A stretch of 64,000 bases of DNA from Cupriavidus necator N-1 (GTDB lineage: Bacteria > Pseudomonadota > Gammaproteobacteria > Burkholderiales > Burkholderiaceae), in NCBI RefSeq assembly GCF_000219215.1, contig NC_015723.1:2232001-2296000 (forward strand), written 5' to 3'. Shown here one piece after another: positions 33,967 through 42,475 of this stretch. Below the pieces are notes generated by a model. That model did not search any database. It had not been told where the DNA came from and saw only the letters and a list, made by a program, of their open reading frames with translations. A program made the translations under genes and the position numbers. Within the stretch, counting starts at the first letter, position 1. Every line of letters starts with the position of its first letter.

Positions 33967-33988
33967 AATTAACTACTGGTGAATCGAC
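33967..33988. promoter_or_regulatory. Second copy of the putative HTH/PAS operator
   Basis: AATTAACT and the half-site GGTGAATCG match the oxygenase upstream site (27973-27994) at 16 of 22 positions. GTGAAT also occurs in the dyad before the regulator gene (27821-27826). Symmetry is weaker than in the first copy. Confidence 0.42.
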
Positions 33989-34057
33989 GAGATACCGGAA
34001 AGCCTGAGACCCCGTAACGGGCCGCATGGCAACCCGGGATGACAACAGGAGACAAGG

Positions 34058-34105
34058 ATGAGAAACGCCCCCAGAATCCCCGCCAGACATTCCCGACCGT
34101 CGTAA
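34058..34105 (+). CDS. 15-codon leader ORF (MRNAPRIPARHSRPS)
   Basis: An ATG closely follows AGGAGACAAGG and opens fifteen codons with four arginines, ending in TAA 103 bp before the permease GTG. The permease has its own AAGGAGACATC signal. The frame could be a regulatory leader peptide, or a chance start. Nothing in its composition points to a sensed amino acid except the arginines. Confidence 0.25.
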   Translation: MRNAPRIPARHSRPS

Positions 34106-34208
34106 CCCCGGCAGGCAGTACCGCAACGTACCCACCCAGACCGCAGACGGCAGACCGTGACGGAGCGCAGCTCCAGATAAACGGCAACCCGGGAAGCAAG
34201 GAGACATC

Positions 34209-35852
34209 GTGTATTCACAGAAAGACGTGCTGTCGATCGGCGCGCAGGCGCCGCTCGCCCCCGCCCAACCACAGCAGCAAACCCAATCGCATGAACTGCA
34301 GCGCACCCTGACCTGGAAGGATGCCTTCTGGGTCACCAGCGGCGTGCCAGCGGGCGTGCTCTTCACCATCGGCGGCGTGTCCGCCACCATCGGCAACCCG
34401 GCCTGGGTGATCTGGATCCTCGCCATCCTGGTCGGCTTTGCGCAGTGCTTCGTCTATGCGGAGATCTCGGGCCTGTATCCGCACAAGTCCGGCGGCGCCT
34501 CGGTGTACGGCGCGCTCGGCTGGGTGCGCTACAGCAAGTTCGTCGCACCGGTCTCGGTGTGGTGCAACTGGGTAGCCTGGTCGCCGATGCTGGCGCTGGG
34601 CACCAGCCTCGCCGCCGGCTACATGCTGAGCGCGCTGTTCCCGCCCGACTCGGTCATCAACACCTGGCAGCTGACGCTGCTGGACCTGGGCGTTGTCAGC
34701 AAGGGCCTGACGCTGCGGGTGAACTCCATCTTCATCCTGGCCACCGCCTTTCTGCTGATCACCTTCAAGCTGCAGCACAGCGGCGCCTCGGCCGCGGCCA
34801 CCACGCAGCGCATCCTGGGCATTGCCTCGCTGACGCCGCTGGTGCTGATCGCGCTGGTGCCGATGTTCACCGGCGACATGCCGTCCACCAGCTTCCTGCC
34901 GCTGCTGCCGCTGACCCATGACGCGGCCGGCGCGCCGGTGCTGGGCGGCTGGAACGCCGCCGGCATCAGCACCGCCATGGGCGCCATGTTCCTGGCCTGC
35001 TGGTCGACCTTCGGCTTCGAGACCGCAGTGTGCTACACGCGTGAGTTCAAGGATCCGCAGAAGGACACCTTCAAGGCGATCTTCTGGTCCGGCGTGCTGT
35101 GCCTGTTCATGTTCATCGCGGTGCCGATCGCCTTCCAGGGCTCGCTGGGCCTGTCGGGCATGCTGGAACCGGCCATCGTCGACGGCTCCGGCGTGGGCGC
35201 GGCCATGGCCAGGTTCGTCGGCGGCGGCGCGGTGGTGTTCAACGTGATCGTGGTGATGCTGGTGCTGGCGATCCTGCTGATCGTGATGACCTCGATGATG
35301 GGTTCGTCGCGCACGCTGTACCAGGCCTCGCTCGACGGCTGGCTGCCGCGCTACCTCTCGCACGTGAACGAGCACGGCTCGCCCACGCGCGCCATGTGGA
35401 CGGACCTGGTGTTCAACCTATTCCTGCTGCTGATGTCGAACTACATGGCGGTGCTGTCGATCAGCAACGTCTGCTACATGATCTTCGTGTTCCTGAACCT
35501 GCAGTCGGGCTGGATCCACCGCATGGACCGCCCGGACTGGGCCCGGCCCTACAAGTGCAAGAACTGGCTGCTGGCACTGGGCGCGTTCTTCGGCTTCTTC
35601 GACCTGGCATTCGTCGGTGCCGGCGCCAACTTCCAGGGCGAGCACACACTGCGCAACGGCCTGATCGCCGCGCTGCTGATCGTGCCGGTGTTCGTCTACC
35701 GCCACTACATCCAGGACAAGGGCCGCTTCCCCGAGTCGATGCGCCGCGACATGGAGCTGCCCAATGCGCGCGCTGGCGCGCTGCCCTACGTGGCGCTGAT
35801 CGTCGGCGGGCTGGTGGTGTGGATCGCTGCCAAGCTGACGGTGATCACCTGA
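34209..35852 (+). CDS. APC-superfamily permease
   Basis: The start is GTG after AAGGAGACATC; the protein has 547 residues and about twelve membrane segments. SGVPAGVLFTIGGVSATIGNPAW, FAQCFVYAEISGLYPHKSGGASVYGALGW and CWSTFGFETAVCYTREFKDPQKDT are the APC patterns for helices 1, 2 and 6. Such carriers import amino acids, polyamines or choline-like amines. In this cluster it is the only inner-membrane transporter and should import the quaternary amine; E. coli uses a BCCT carrier beside YeaWX instead, so the carrier type differs. Confidence 0.87.
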   Translation: MYSQKDVLSIGAQAPLAPAQPQQQTQSHELQRTLTWKDAFWVTSGVPAGVLFTIGGVSATIGNPAWVIWILAILVGFAQCFVYAEISGLYPHKSGGASVYGALGWVRYSKFVAPVSVWCNWVAWSPMLALGTSLAAGYMLSALFPPDSVINTWQLTLLDLGVVSKGLTLRVNSIFILATAFLLITFKLQHSGASAAATTQRILGIASLTPLVLIALVPMFTGDMPSTSFLPLLPLTHDAAGAPVLGGWNAAGISTAMGAMFLACWSTFGFETAVCYTREFKDPQKDTFKAIFWSGVLCLFMFIAVPIAFQGSLGLSGMLEPAIVDGSGVGAAMARFVGGGAVVFNVIVVMLVLAILLIVMTSMMGSSRTLYQASLDGWLPRYLSHVNEHGSPTRAMWTDLVFNLFLLLMSNYMAVLSISNVCYMIFVFLNLQSGWIHRMDRPDWARPYKCKNWLLALGAFFGFFDLAFVGAGANFQGEHTLRNGLIAALLIVPVFVYRHYIQDKGRFPESMRRDMELPNARAGALPYVALIVGGLVVWIAAKLTVIT

Positions 35853-35931
35853 CGGCTCCGGCAGGCCGGCCCGGTGCCGGCCTGACCCCCTTCCCGATTT
35901 CCCTGCTTTTCCTGAATTCCGAGGTACCGCC

Positions 35932-36885
35932 ATGACTGACACGCTCCGCGTGCGCGTCGGCCGCGTCGAGCCGCTGGCCGCCGGCATCAAGCGCTTCACC
36001 CTGCAACCCTGCGAAGGCGGCGCGCTGCCCGCCTTCGACAGCGGCAGCCACGTGGTCGTCCATATGGACGGCGGCCGGCTGCGCAACGCCTATTCGCTGA
36101 CCAGCACGCTGGGCGAGCCCGGCCACTACCAGATCGCGGTGCGGCTGGAAGAGGCTTCGCGCGGCGGCTCGCGCTATATGCACGAGCAGGTCAGCGAAGG
36201 CGACGAACTGCATATCGGCGCTCCCGGCAACCTGTTCAGCCTGGACCACGGCGCCCGCCGCCACCTGCTGATCGCCGGCGGCATCGGCATCACGCCCTTC
36301 ATGACGCATATCCAGGCGCTGGCCGCGCGCGGCGCGGCGTTCGAACTGCACTACTGCTTCCGCAACGCCCAGTCCGCCGCCTTCCTGGACGTGCTGCCCG
36401 CCACGCTGCAGCCCGGCCAGCTTCACCTGTACGAGAGCGACAGCGGCACCATGCTCGACCTCGCCGCGCTGATCGCCGCGCAGCCTGCCGACACGCACGT
36501 CTATGTCTGCGGCCCGGTGCCGCTGAACGACGCCGTGGTCAACGCCGCGCGCGCCGCGGGCTGGGACGCGGGGCGCATCCACTTCGAGCAGTTCCGCAAC
36601 GAGGTCGACGCCACCGGCGGCGCCTTCGAGGCCGTGCTGCAGAAGAGCGGGCTGACGCTGCAGGTCGGCGCCGACGAACCGCTGCTGCGCGCCATCGAGA
36701 AGGCGGGTATCAAGGTGGACTGCATGTGCCGCGAAGGCATCTGCGGCTCCTGCGAGACCGCCATCGTCGAAGGGCAGGCCGATCACCGCGACCAGTACCT
36801 GTCGGATGCCGAAAAGGCCGCGCAGAAGACGATGATGCTGTGCGTGTCGCGCTGCAAGGGCCAGCGGCTGGTGCTGGACCTCTGA
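35932..36885 (+). CDS. cntB: Carnitine-monooxygenase-type reductase (CntB/YeaX-like)
   Basis: The 317-residue protein has an N-terminal flavin domain (SGSHVVVHMDGGRLRNAYSL), an NAD-binding domain ([15 protein letters not shown]) and a C-terminal plant-type ferredoxin (CMCREGICGSCETAI with C266, C271 and C274, last Cys in LCVSRCKG). This order is that of phthalate-dioxygenase-type reductases, and motifs near both ends (EEASRGGSRYMHEQV, GQADHRDQYLSDAEK, RLVLDL) closely follow YeaX. It passes electrons from NADH to the oxygenase at 28026-29147, although five genes separate the two. Confidence 0.9.
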   Translation: MTDTLRVRVGRVEPLAAGIKRFTLQPCEGGALPAFDSGSHVVVHMDGGRLRNAYSLTSTLGEPGHYQIAVRLEEASRGGSRYMHEQVSEGDELHIGAPGNLFSLDHGARRHLLIAGGIGITPFMTHIQALAARGAAFELHYCFRNAQSAAFLDVLPATLQPGQLHLYESDSGTMLDLAALIAAQPADTHVYVCGPVPLNDAVVNAARAAGWDAGRIHFEQFRNEVDATGGAFEAVLQKSGLTLQVGADEPLLRAIEKAGIKVDCMCREGICGSCETAIVEGQADHRDQYLSDAEKAAQKTMMLCVSRCKGQRLVLDL

Positions 36886-36902
36886 GCATACCGCGGTCAT
36901 TC

Positions 36903-36943
36903 GCAACCTTTTGGTTGCATTTCCCCGTCCGGTCTCCTAACAT
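36903..36943 (+). promoter_or_regulatory. Operator overlapping a promoter for the SRPBCC/ArsR pair
   Basis: GCAACC-TTTT-GGTTGC (36903-36918) is a perfect inverted repeat. Its right arm overlaps TTGCAT (36915-36920), which is 17 bp from TAACAT (36938-36943), a good sigma-70 spacing. A dimeric ArsR-type repressor bound there would cover the -35 element. The SRPBCC gene starts 45 bp downstream of the -10. Confidence 0.65.
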
Positions 36944-36988
36944 GCCACCACGAAGTTGCCTATTCATGCGTGAACAAGGAGACCGGAC

Positions 36989-37453
36989 ATGGCTTCATCC
37001 ACCGACCGCATCGAGCGCAGCGTCCTGCTGGCCGCCCCCATCGAACGCGTCTGGCACGCGCTGGCCGACGCCGACACCTTCGGCAGCTGGTTTGGCGTGA
37101 AATTCGACGGCGTGACCTTCGCACCCGGTCAGCGGGCCGTGGGCAGCATCACCTATCCCGGCTATGAATACCTGAAGTTCGACGTAGAGGTCGAACGCAT
37201 GGAGCCGCCCCGGCTGTTGTCCTGGCGCTGGCATCCGGCGCCAATGGAGCGCGGCCGCGACTATTCGGCCGAACCGCCCACGCTGGTGGTGTTCGAGCTG
37301 AAGGAAGCCGAAGGCGGCACGCTGCTGACCGTGGTCGAATCCGGCTTCGACCAGATCCCGCCCGAACGCCGCATGGAGGCCTTCCGCATGAACAGCGGCG
37401 GCTGGGACGGGCAAATGGAAAATGTCCGGAAGCATGTCAGCGGCGCAGCCTGA
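36989..37453 (+). CDS. SRPBCC (AHSA1-like) protein
   Basis: The 154-residue protein has the START-like pattern of the AHSA1 branch: RSVLLAAPIERVWHALADADTFGSWFGVKFDG, then LSWRWHP and a C-terminal helix GGWDGQMENVRKHV. These proteins form a hydrophobic cavity for an unknown small ligand. Overlap with an ArsR gene is a very common pairing and suggests that the two share one response. Start after CAAGGAGACCGGAC. Confidence 0.88.
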   Translation: MASSTDRIERSVLLAAPIERVWHALADADTFGSWFGVKFDGVTFAPGQRAVGSITYPGYEYLKFDVEVERMEPPRLLSWRWHPAPMERGRDYSAEPPTLVVFELKEAEGGTLLTVVESGFDQIPPERRMEAFRMNSGGWDGQMENVRKHVSGAA

Positions 37454-37790
37454 AACCTCCCCCGCGCTGGAACTGCGCGATGCCGCGACCGTCTTCGCCG
37501 CGCTTGGCGACGAAACCCGGCTGCGGCTGGTGGCAGCGCTGTGCGCGGGCGGCACGATGTCGATCGCGCAGCTGACCGCGGGCAGCGCCATGACGCGCCA
37601 GGCGGTCACCAAGCACCTGCAGGTGCTGGCGCAGGCCGGGCTGGTGCGCGACAGCCGCGCCGGCCGCGAGCGCCTGTGGCAGTTCGAGCCCGGCCAGGTC
37701 GAAGCCGCGCGCCGGTCGCTGGAAGCGATCGGGCGGCAATGGGATTTCGCGCTGGCGAAGCTGAAGCTGGCGGTGGAGACCAGTCACTAG
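37422..37790 (+). CDS. ArsR-family regulator
   Basis: The 122-residue protein has the winged-helix pattern VFAALGDETRLRLVAALCAGGTMSIAQLTAGSAMTRQAVTKHLQVLAQAGLVRDSRAGRERLWQFEP. The metal-binding cysteine pair of arsenic sensors is absent, as usual in the group paired with SRPBCC proteins. It overlaps the SRPBCC gene by 32 bp and probably represses both through the palindrome at 36903-36918. Confidence 0.9.
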   Translation: MSGSMSAAQPETSPALELRDAATVFAALGDETRLRLVAALCAGGTMSIAQLTAGSAMTRQAVTKHLQVLAQAGLVRDSRAGRERLWQFEPGQVEAARRSLEAIGRQWDFALAKLKLAVETSH

Positions 37791-37822
37791 CTGACAACGT
37801 TGATTGCGCAGCCGGTTTGCTC

Positions 37823-37939
37823 CCCTCTCCCGCCTGCGGGAGAGGGGCAGAGGGTGGGGGAAGGCGCTGGCAAACCACCGGCTGTACTCCGTGGATGCTC
37901 CGGCCCTCACCCTAGCCCTCTCCCGCAAGCGGGAGAGGG
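37823..37939. repeat. 118-bp double-hairpin repeat, copy 2 (inverted)
   Basis: The same element as 22420-22537 in opposite orientation: a 12-bp-arm hairpin at the left (37823-37848) and an 11-bp-arm hairpin at the right (37916-37939), with GGCTGTACTCCGTGGA in the middle. It follows the ArsR gene and precedes an ABC export operon. Confidence 0.88.
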
Positions 37940-38038
37940 AGCAAACAAGTGGTTCTACTCCCGCTCGCTGACCATGGACACCCTTTCACTCGCCGCTATA
38001 CTGGGAGCCCCGCCCATCACAGCGAGAGGAAGCGCGCA

Positions 38039-39253
38039 GTGGCTGACCATGATCTGTCCAGGCTGAAAATCGACCGCGGCGCCGCCGCGGCCGGCGCCAG
38101 CATCCGCCCCCGGCGCAGGTGGCTGCGCTACGCAGTGATCACGCTGGCCGTGCTGGCCCTGGCCGGCATCGCCATGAAGCTGGCCGGGCCGCGGGCGGTG
38201 CAGACCGTCACCGTCACCTCCGCCTATCCCACGCAGAATTTCACCGTGCTCAATGCCACCGGCTATGTCGTGCCGCAGCGCAAGGCGGCGGTCGCGTCCA
38301 AGGCGCAGGGCCGGCTGGAATGGCTGGGCGTGCTGGAGGGCTCGCATGTGAAGAAGGACGAGATCATCGCACGGCTGGAGAGCAAGGACGTCGCCGCCTC
38401 GTTCGCGCAGGCGCAGGCACAGGTCCAGGTGGCGCAGGCCAACCTGGCACTGCAGCAGGCCGAACTGAAGGACGCCGAGGTGAACCTGCGCCGCTCGAAG
38501 ATCCTGATCGTGCCGAACGCCATCTCTCGCACCCAGTATGACGCCGACGTGGCGCGCTTTGACAAGGCGCGGGCCTCGGTAAACAGTTCGCGTGCGTCGA
38601 TCGCCTCGGCCCAGGCCAATGCCCGCGCGGCCGAGGTCGCGGTGGAGCAGACCGTGGTGCGCGCGCCCTTCGATGGCGTGGTGCTGGTCAAGCATGCCAA
38701 CGTGGGCGACAACATCACCCCCTTCTCCGCCGCCGCCGACACCAAGGGCGCGATCGTGACCATCGCCGACATGGAGACGCTGGAGGTGGAAGCCGATGTC
38801 GCCGAATCCAATATCGGCAAGATCCGCGCCGCCCAGCCGTGCGAGCTGCTGCTGGATGCGCTGCCGGGATTGCGGCTGGCGGGGCAGGTGTCGCGCATCG
38901 TGCCGACGGTGGACCGCTCCAAGGCCACCGTGCTGGTCAAGGTGCGCTTTGTCGACCGCGATGCGCGCGTGCTGCCGGACATGAGCGCCAAGATCGCCTT
39001 CCTGTCGCGCGCAGCCTCGGCGCAGGACCGCCAGCCGGTGGTGGCGGTGCAGCCCGCCGCCGTGGTCACGCGCCAGGGCCGGGAGCTGGCCTATGTTGTG
39101 AAGGACGGCCGTGCGCATGAGGTGCAGGTCAAGACCGGCGCCAAGCTGGGCGAACTGGTGGCCGTGCAGGGCGTCAAGCCCGGCGACGTGCTGGTGCTTT
39201 CGCCGGCCGACAATCTCGGCGACGGCGACCGCATCACCGTGGCCAAGCCGTAG
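38039..39253 (+). CDS. RND/MacA-type periplasmic adaptor of an ABC exporter
   Basis: The start is GTG after GAGAGGAAG; the product has 404 residues with one N-terminal membrane segment (LRYAVITLAVLALAGIAM). Lipoyl/barrel-sandwich halves (ATGYVVPQRKAAVASKAQGRLEWLGV and VVRAPFDGVVLVKHANVGD) flank a long coiled-coil hairpin rich in Ala and Gln. It links inner-membrane ABC proteins to an outer-membrane channel or carries substrate across the periplasm. The next three genes encode the ATPase and two permeases; no outer-membrane factor is adjacent. Confidence 0.9.
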   Translation: MADHDLSRLKIDRGAAAAGASIRPRRRWLRYAVITLAVLALAGIAMKLAGPRAVQTVTVTSAYPTQNFTVLNATGYVVPQRKAAVASKAQGRLEWLGVLEGSHVKKDEIIARLESKDVAASFAQAQAQVQVAQANLALQQAELKDAEVNLRRSKILIVPNAISRTQYDADVARFDKARASVNSSRASIASAQANARAAEVAVEQTVVRAPFDGVVLVKHANVGDNITPFSAAADTKGAIVTIADMETLEVEADVAESNIGKIRAAQPCELLLDALPGLRLAGQVSRIVPTVDRSKATVLVKVRFVDRDARVLPDMSAKIAFLSRAASAQDRQPVVAVQPAAVVTRQGRELAYVVKDGRAHEVQVKTGAKLGELVAVQGVKPGDVLVLSPADNLGDGDRITVAKP

Positions 39254-39263
39254 AGAGGACCGC

Positions 39264-39956
39264 ATGAGCGCAGCACCGCTGGTGCAGATCAGCCACGTCG
39301 CCAAATCCTACCGGCGCGGCGTGCAGACCGTTCCGGTGCTGACCGATATCTCGCTCGATATCGGCGAAGGCGAATTTGTTGCGCTGATGGGGCCGTCCGG
39401 CTCGGGCAAGAGCACGCTGCTGAACCTGATCGCCGGCATCGACCGGCCCGACAGCGGCACGCTGCACGTGGCGGGGCTGGACATCACGCGGCTGCCGGAA
39501 GCCGAGCTGGCCGACTGGCGCGCCGCCAACGTCGGCTTTATCTTCCAGTTCTACAACCTGATGCCGGTGCTGACCGCGTTCGAGAACGTGGAGCTGCCGC
39601 TGATGCTGACCAGCCTGCCGCGCGCGGAGCGGCGCGCGCGCGTGGAACTGGTGCTGGGCATGGTCAATCTGGCCGACCGCATGAGCCACTACCCGTCGGA
39701 GCTGTCGGGCGGCCAGCAGCAGCGCGTGGCGATCGCGCGCGCGCTGATCACCGACCCCGCGCTGATCGTCGCCGACGAGCCCACCGGCGACCTCGACCGC
39801 ACCTCCGCCGCCGAGATCCTGGCGATGATGCAGCGGCTCAATGCCGATGCCGGCAAGACCATCATCATGGTCACGCACGATGCGCACGCCGCCGCAGCGG
39901 CGGGGTCGCTGGTGCACCTGGAGAAGGGGGAGCTGATCCGTGGCGAGATTGCCTAG
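39264..39956 (+). CDS. MacB/LolD-type ABC transporter ATPase
   Basis: The 230-residue protein has Walker [10 protein letters not shown] (about 43-51), a [21 protein letters not shown]-loop region, signature [15 protein letters not shown], Walker [13 protein letters not shown] and the switch His in VTHDAHA. This group powers FtsX-type permeases that move lipoproteins, peptides or macrolides. It starts ten bases after the adaptor gene. Confidence 0.93.
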   Translation: MSAAPLVQISHVAKSYRRGVQTVPVLTDISLDIGEGEFVALMGPSGSGKSTLLNLIAGIDRPDSGTLHVAGLDITRLPEAELADWRAANVGFIFQFYNLMPVLTAFENVELPLMLTSLPRAERRARVELVLGMVNLADRMSHYPSELSGGQQQRVAIARALITDPALIVADEPTGDLDRTSAAEILAMMQRLNADAGKTIIMVTHDAHAAAAAGSLVHLEKGELIRGEIA

Positions 39957-39962
39957 ATCGTC

Positions 39963-41117
39963 ATGTACGCACTCAAGCTGATCACCCGCAATGCACTGCG
40001 GCACAAGTTGCGCACCGCGCTGACGGTGTTCGGGCTGGTGATCGCGGTGCTGGCGTTCGGGCTGCTGCAGACGGTGATCGACGCCTGGTATGCGGGCGCG
40101 TCTGCGGCGTCCAGCGCGCGTCTGGTGACGCGCAATGCGATCTCGCTGGTGTTTCCGCTGCCGCTGAGCTATGAAAGCCGCATCAAGGGCGTCGACGGCG
40201 TGGCCTCGGTGGCGCGCTCCAACTGGTTCGGTGGCGTCTATCGTGATCCCAAGAACTTCTTCGCGCAGTTCGCGGTATCTGACAACTACCTCGACCTCTA
40301 CCCGGAATTCATCGTGCCCGACCAGCAGCGCGCCGACTACCAGCGCGACCGCAAGGGCGCGCTGGTCGGGCGCCAGCTGGCCGACCAGTTCGGCTTCAAG
40401 CTCGGCGACGTGGTCCCGATCAAGGGTACCATCTACCCCGGCACCTGGGAGTTCGTGGTGCGCGGCATCATGGAGGGGCGCGACGAGAGCACTATCACGC
40501 GCCAGATGGTGTTCCACTGGGAATACCTGAACGAGACCGTGCGCAAGCGCACCCCGCGCCAGGCCGACCAGGTCGGCGTCTTTGTGCTGGGCGTGGACAA
40601 CCCCGACAACACCGCCGCGATCTCGCGCAATGTCGATGCGGTGTTCCGCAATTCGCTGGCAGAAACGCTGACTGAGACCGAGCAGGCCTTCCAGCTGGGC
40701 TTTGTCGCCATGTCCAACCAGATCATCGCGGCGATCCGCGTGGTGTCCTACGTGGTGATCGTGATCATCATGGCGGTGATGGCCAACGCCATGGCGATGA
40801 GCGCACGCGAGCGCACCGTGGAATACGCCACGCTCAAGGCGCTGGGCTTCGGCCCCGGCTTCCTGGCGCTGCTGGTGTTCGGCGAGTCGCTGGCGATCTG
40901 CGTGGCCGGCGGCGCGCTCGGCATGCTGGCGACGCCGCCGGTGGCAAGCGCCTTCAAGCAGGCCGTGGGCGGCGTGTTCCCGGTCTTCACCGTGTCGCCC
41001 CAGACCATGCAGCTGCAGGCGGCCTGCGCGCTGGCGGTGGGCGTGTTTGCCGGCATCGTGCCGGCGGTGCAGGCTGCGCGCGTGCGCATCGTCGAGGGCC
41101 TGCGGGCCATCGGCTAG
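39963..41117 (+). CDS. FtsX-family ABC permease (first)
   Basis: The 384-residue protein has an N-terminal membrane segment ([20 protein letters not shown]), a periplasmic domain of about 220 residues, and three C-terminal segments with the FtsX motif [29 protein letters not shown]. It starts six bases after the ATPase gene. Together with the next gene it should form a heterodimeric permease. Confidence 0.9.
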   Translation: MYALKLITRNALRHKLRTALTVFGLVIAVLAFGLLQTVIDAWYAGASAASSARLVTRNAISLVFPLPLSYESRIKGVDGVASVARSNWFGGVYRDPKNFFAQFAVSDNYLDLYPEFIVPDQQRADYQRDRKGALVGRQLADQFGFKLGDVVPIKGTIYPGTWEFVVRGIMEGRDESTITRQMVFHWEYLNETVRKRTPRQADQVGVFVLGVDNPDNTAAISRNVDAVFRNSLAETLTETEQAFQLGFVAMSNQIIAAIRVVSYVVIVIIMAVMANAMAMSARERTVEYATLKALGFGPGFLALLVFGESLAICVAGGALGMLATPPVASAFKQAVGGVFPVFTVSPQTMQLQAACALAVGVFAGIVPAVQAARVRIVEGLRAIG

Positions 41118-41132
41118 CGCACGGAGGCTGAC

Positions 41133-42299
41133 GTGGCGATCCCGCTGACCTATATCGCGCGCAACCTGTGGGCCAGGCGCCTGACCACCGCCCTGACCGC
41201 GGGCGGGCTGGCGCTGGTGGTCTTTGTTTTTGCCACCATGCTGATGCTGGACGCCGGCCTGAAGAAGACCCTGGTCACCACCGGCGAGCAGAACAACGTG
41301 GTAGTGATCCGCAAGGGTGCCGAGACCGAGATCCAGAGCGCGGTCGCCCGCGACCAGGCCAGCATCATGGAGATGCACCCGGCCGTGGCCATGAGCGGCG
41401 CGGGCCGGCCGCTGGCCTCGCGCGAGGCGGTGGTGCTGATCTCGCTCACCAAGACCAGCACCGGGCAGCCGTCCAACGTGGTGATCCGCGGCATCTCGCC
41501 GCCGGGCATGGACCTGCGCCCGCAGGTGCGGCTGGTGGCCGGGCGCATGTTCCGGCCGGGCTCGTCCGAAATCATCGTCGGTAGCAGCATCGCCAGCGGC
41601 TTTGCCGGGGTGCAGATCGGCGAGCACCTGCGCTTTGCCCAGCGCGACTGGACCGTGGTCGGCCACTTCGACGCCGGCGGCAGCGGCTTCGACTCCGAGA
41701 TCTGGGGCGACGTGGACCAGCTGATGCAGTCGTTCCGGCGCAATGCGTATTCGTCGATGGTGGTGCGGCTGGCGGATACGGCGCTGTTCGACCGCTTTCG
41801 CGCCGATATCGACGTCGACCCGCGGCTGGCGGACGAGGCCAAGCGCGAGCAGACCTTCTACAGCGACCAGTCCAAGGCGCTGTCCAGCTTTATCAATATC
41901 CTGGGCTTCACGCTGTCCACCATCTTCTCGGTCGCGGCGATGATCGGCGCCATGATCACCATGTACGCCTCGGTGGCCAACCGCGTGGCGGAGATCGGCA
42001 CGCTGCGCGCGCTGGGCTTCAAGCGCGTCAACGTGCTGGCCGCCTTCCTGATCGAAGCCGCGCTGCTCGGGCTGGTGGGCGGTATCGCGGGGCTGGCATG
42101 CGCCGCGCTGATGCAGTTCGCCTCGTTCTCGACCACCAACTTTCAGACCTTCGCGGATCTTTCGTTCCGCTTCATCCTGACCCCGGCCATCGCGCTGCAG
42201 ACGCTGGCGTTCTCGATGGTGATGGGGCTGGCAGGCGGCTTCCTGCCGGCGGTGCGCGCGGCGCGGATGAATATCGTGGACGCGTTGCGGGCGCGCTGA
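41133..42299 (+). CDS. FtsX-family ABC permease (second)
   Basis: GTG start; 388 residues with the same layout as its neighbour: membrane segment near 20-40, periplasmic domain, and C-terminal segments including NRVAEIGTLRALGFKRVNVLAAFLIEAALLG and FLPAVRAARMNIVDALRA. Two distinct permease genes in one operon indicate a heterodimeric MacB-like exporter. The substrate is unknown. Confidence 0.9.
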   Translation: MAIPLTYIARNLWARRLTTALTAGGLALVVFVFATMLMLDAGLKKTLVTTGEQNNVVVIRKGAETEIQSAVARDQASIMEMHPAVAMSGAGRPLASREAVVLISLTKTSTGQPSNVVIRGISPPGMDLRPQVRLVAGRMFRPGSSEIIVGSSIASGFAGVQIGEHLRFAQRDWTVVGHFDAGGSGFDSEIWGDVDQLMQSFRRNAYSSMVVRLADTALFDRFRADIDVDPRLADEAKREQTFYSDQSKALSSFINILGFTLSTIFSVAAMIGAMITMYASVANRVAEIGTLRALGFKRVNVLAAFLIEAALLGLVGGIAGLACAALMQFASFSTTNFQTFADLSFRFILTPAIALQTLAFSMVMGLAGGFLPAVRAARMNIVDALRAR

Positions 42300-42475
42300 G
42301 CCGACGCCCGGGGCGGCCCCCGTCCCATCCTTTCCTTGCCTTATTCCACCCGCGCGTCTACAACCCGTAGTGATGCATCCTCCCCGTCAGGCACTGCCGG
42401 CGGCCAGTGCACCCCCGGCACGGCCAGCGGCGCCCGATGGCATTACCCCGCAACCCTCTCCGCCAGGACGGCCCG

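Larger units (their letters stand above)
33868..34208. other. Leader region of the permease gene
   Basis: This 341-bp gap contains a motif related to the palindrome before the oxygenase gene (33967-33988), then a 15-codon reading frame with a strong ribosome binding site (34058-34105), and about 100 bp without further recognisable structure before the permease start. Confidence 0.6.

Noticed and set aside
39234..41666. An open minus-strand frame of about 810 codons opposite the ABC transporter genes
   Set aside because: It is antisense to three well-supported genes, its translation is His/Arg/Gly/Val-rich without any domain, and high-GC codon use creates such frames. Similar long antisense frames opposite 1846-3478, 7046-9241, 9267-10781, 15869-18351 and 53258-55011 were dropped for the same reason.
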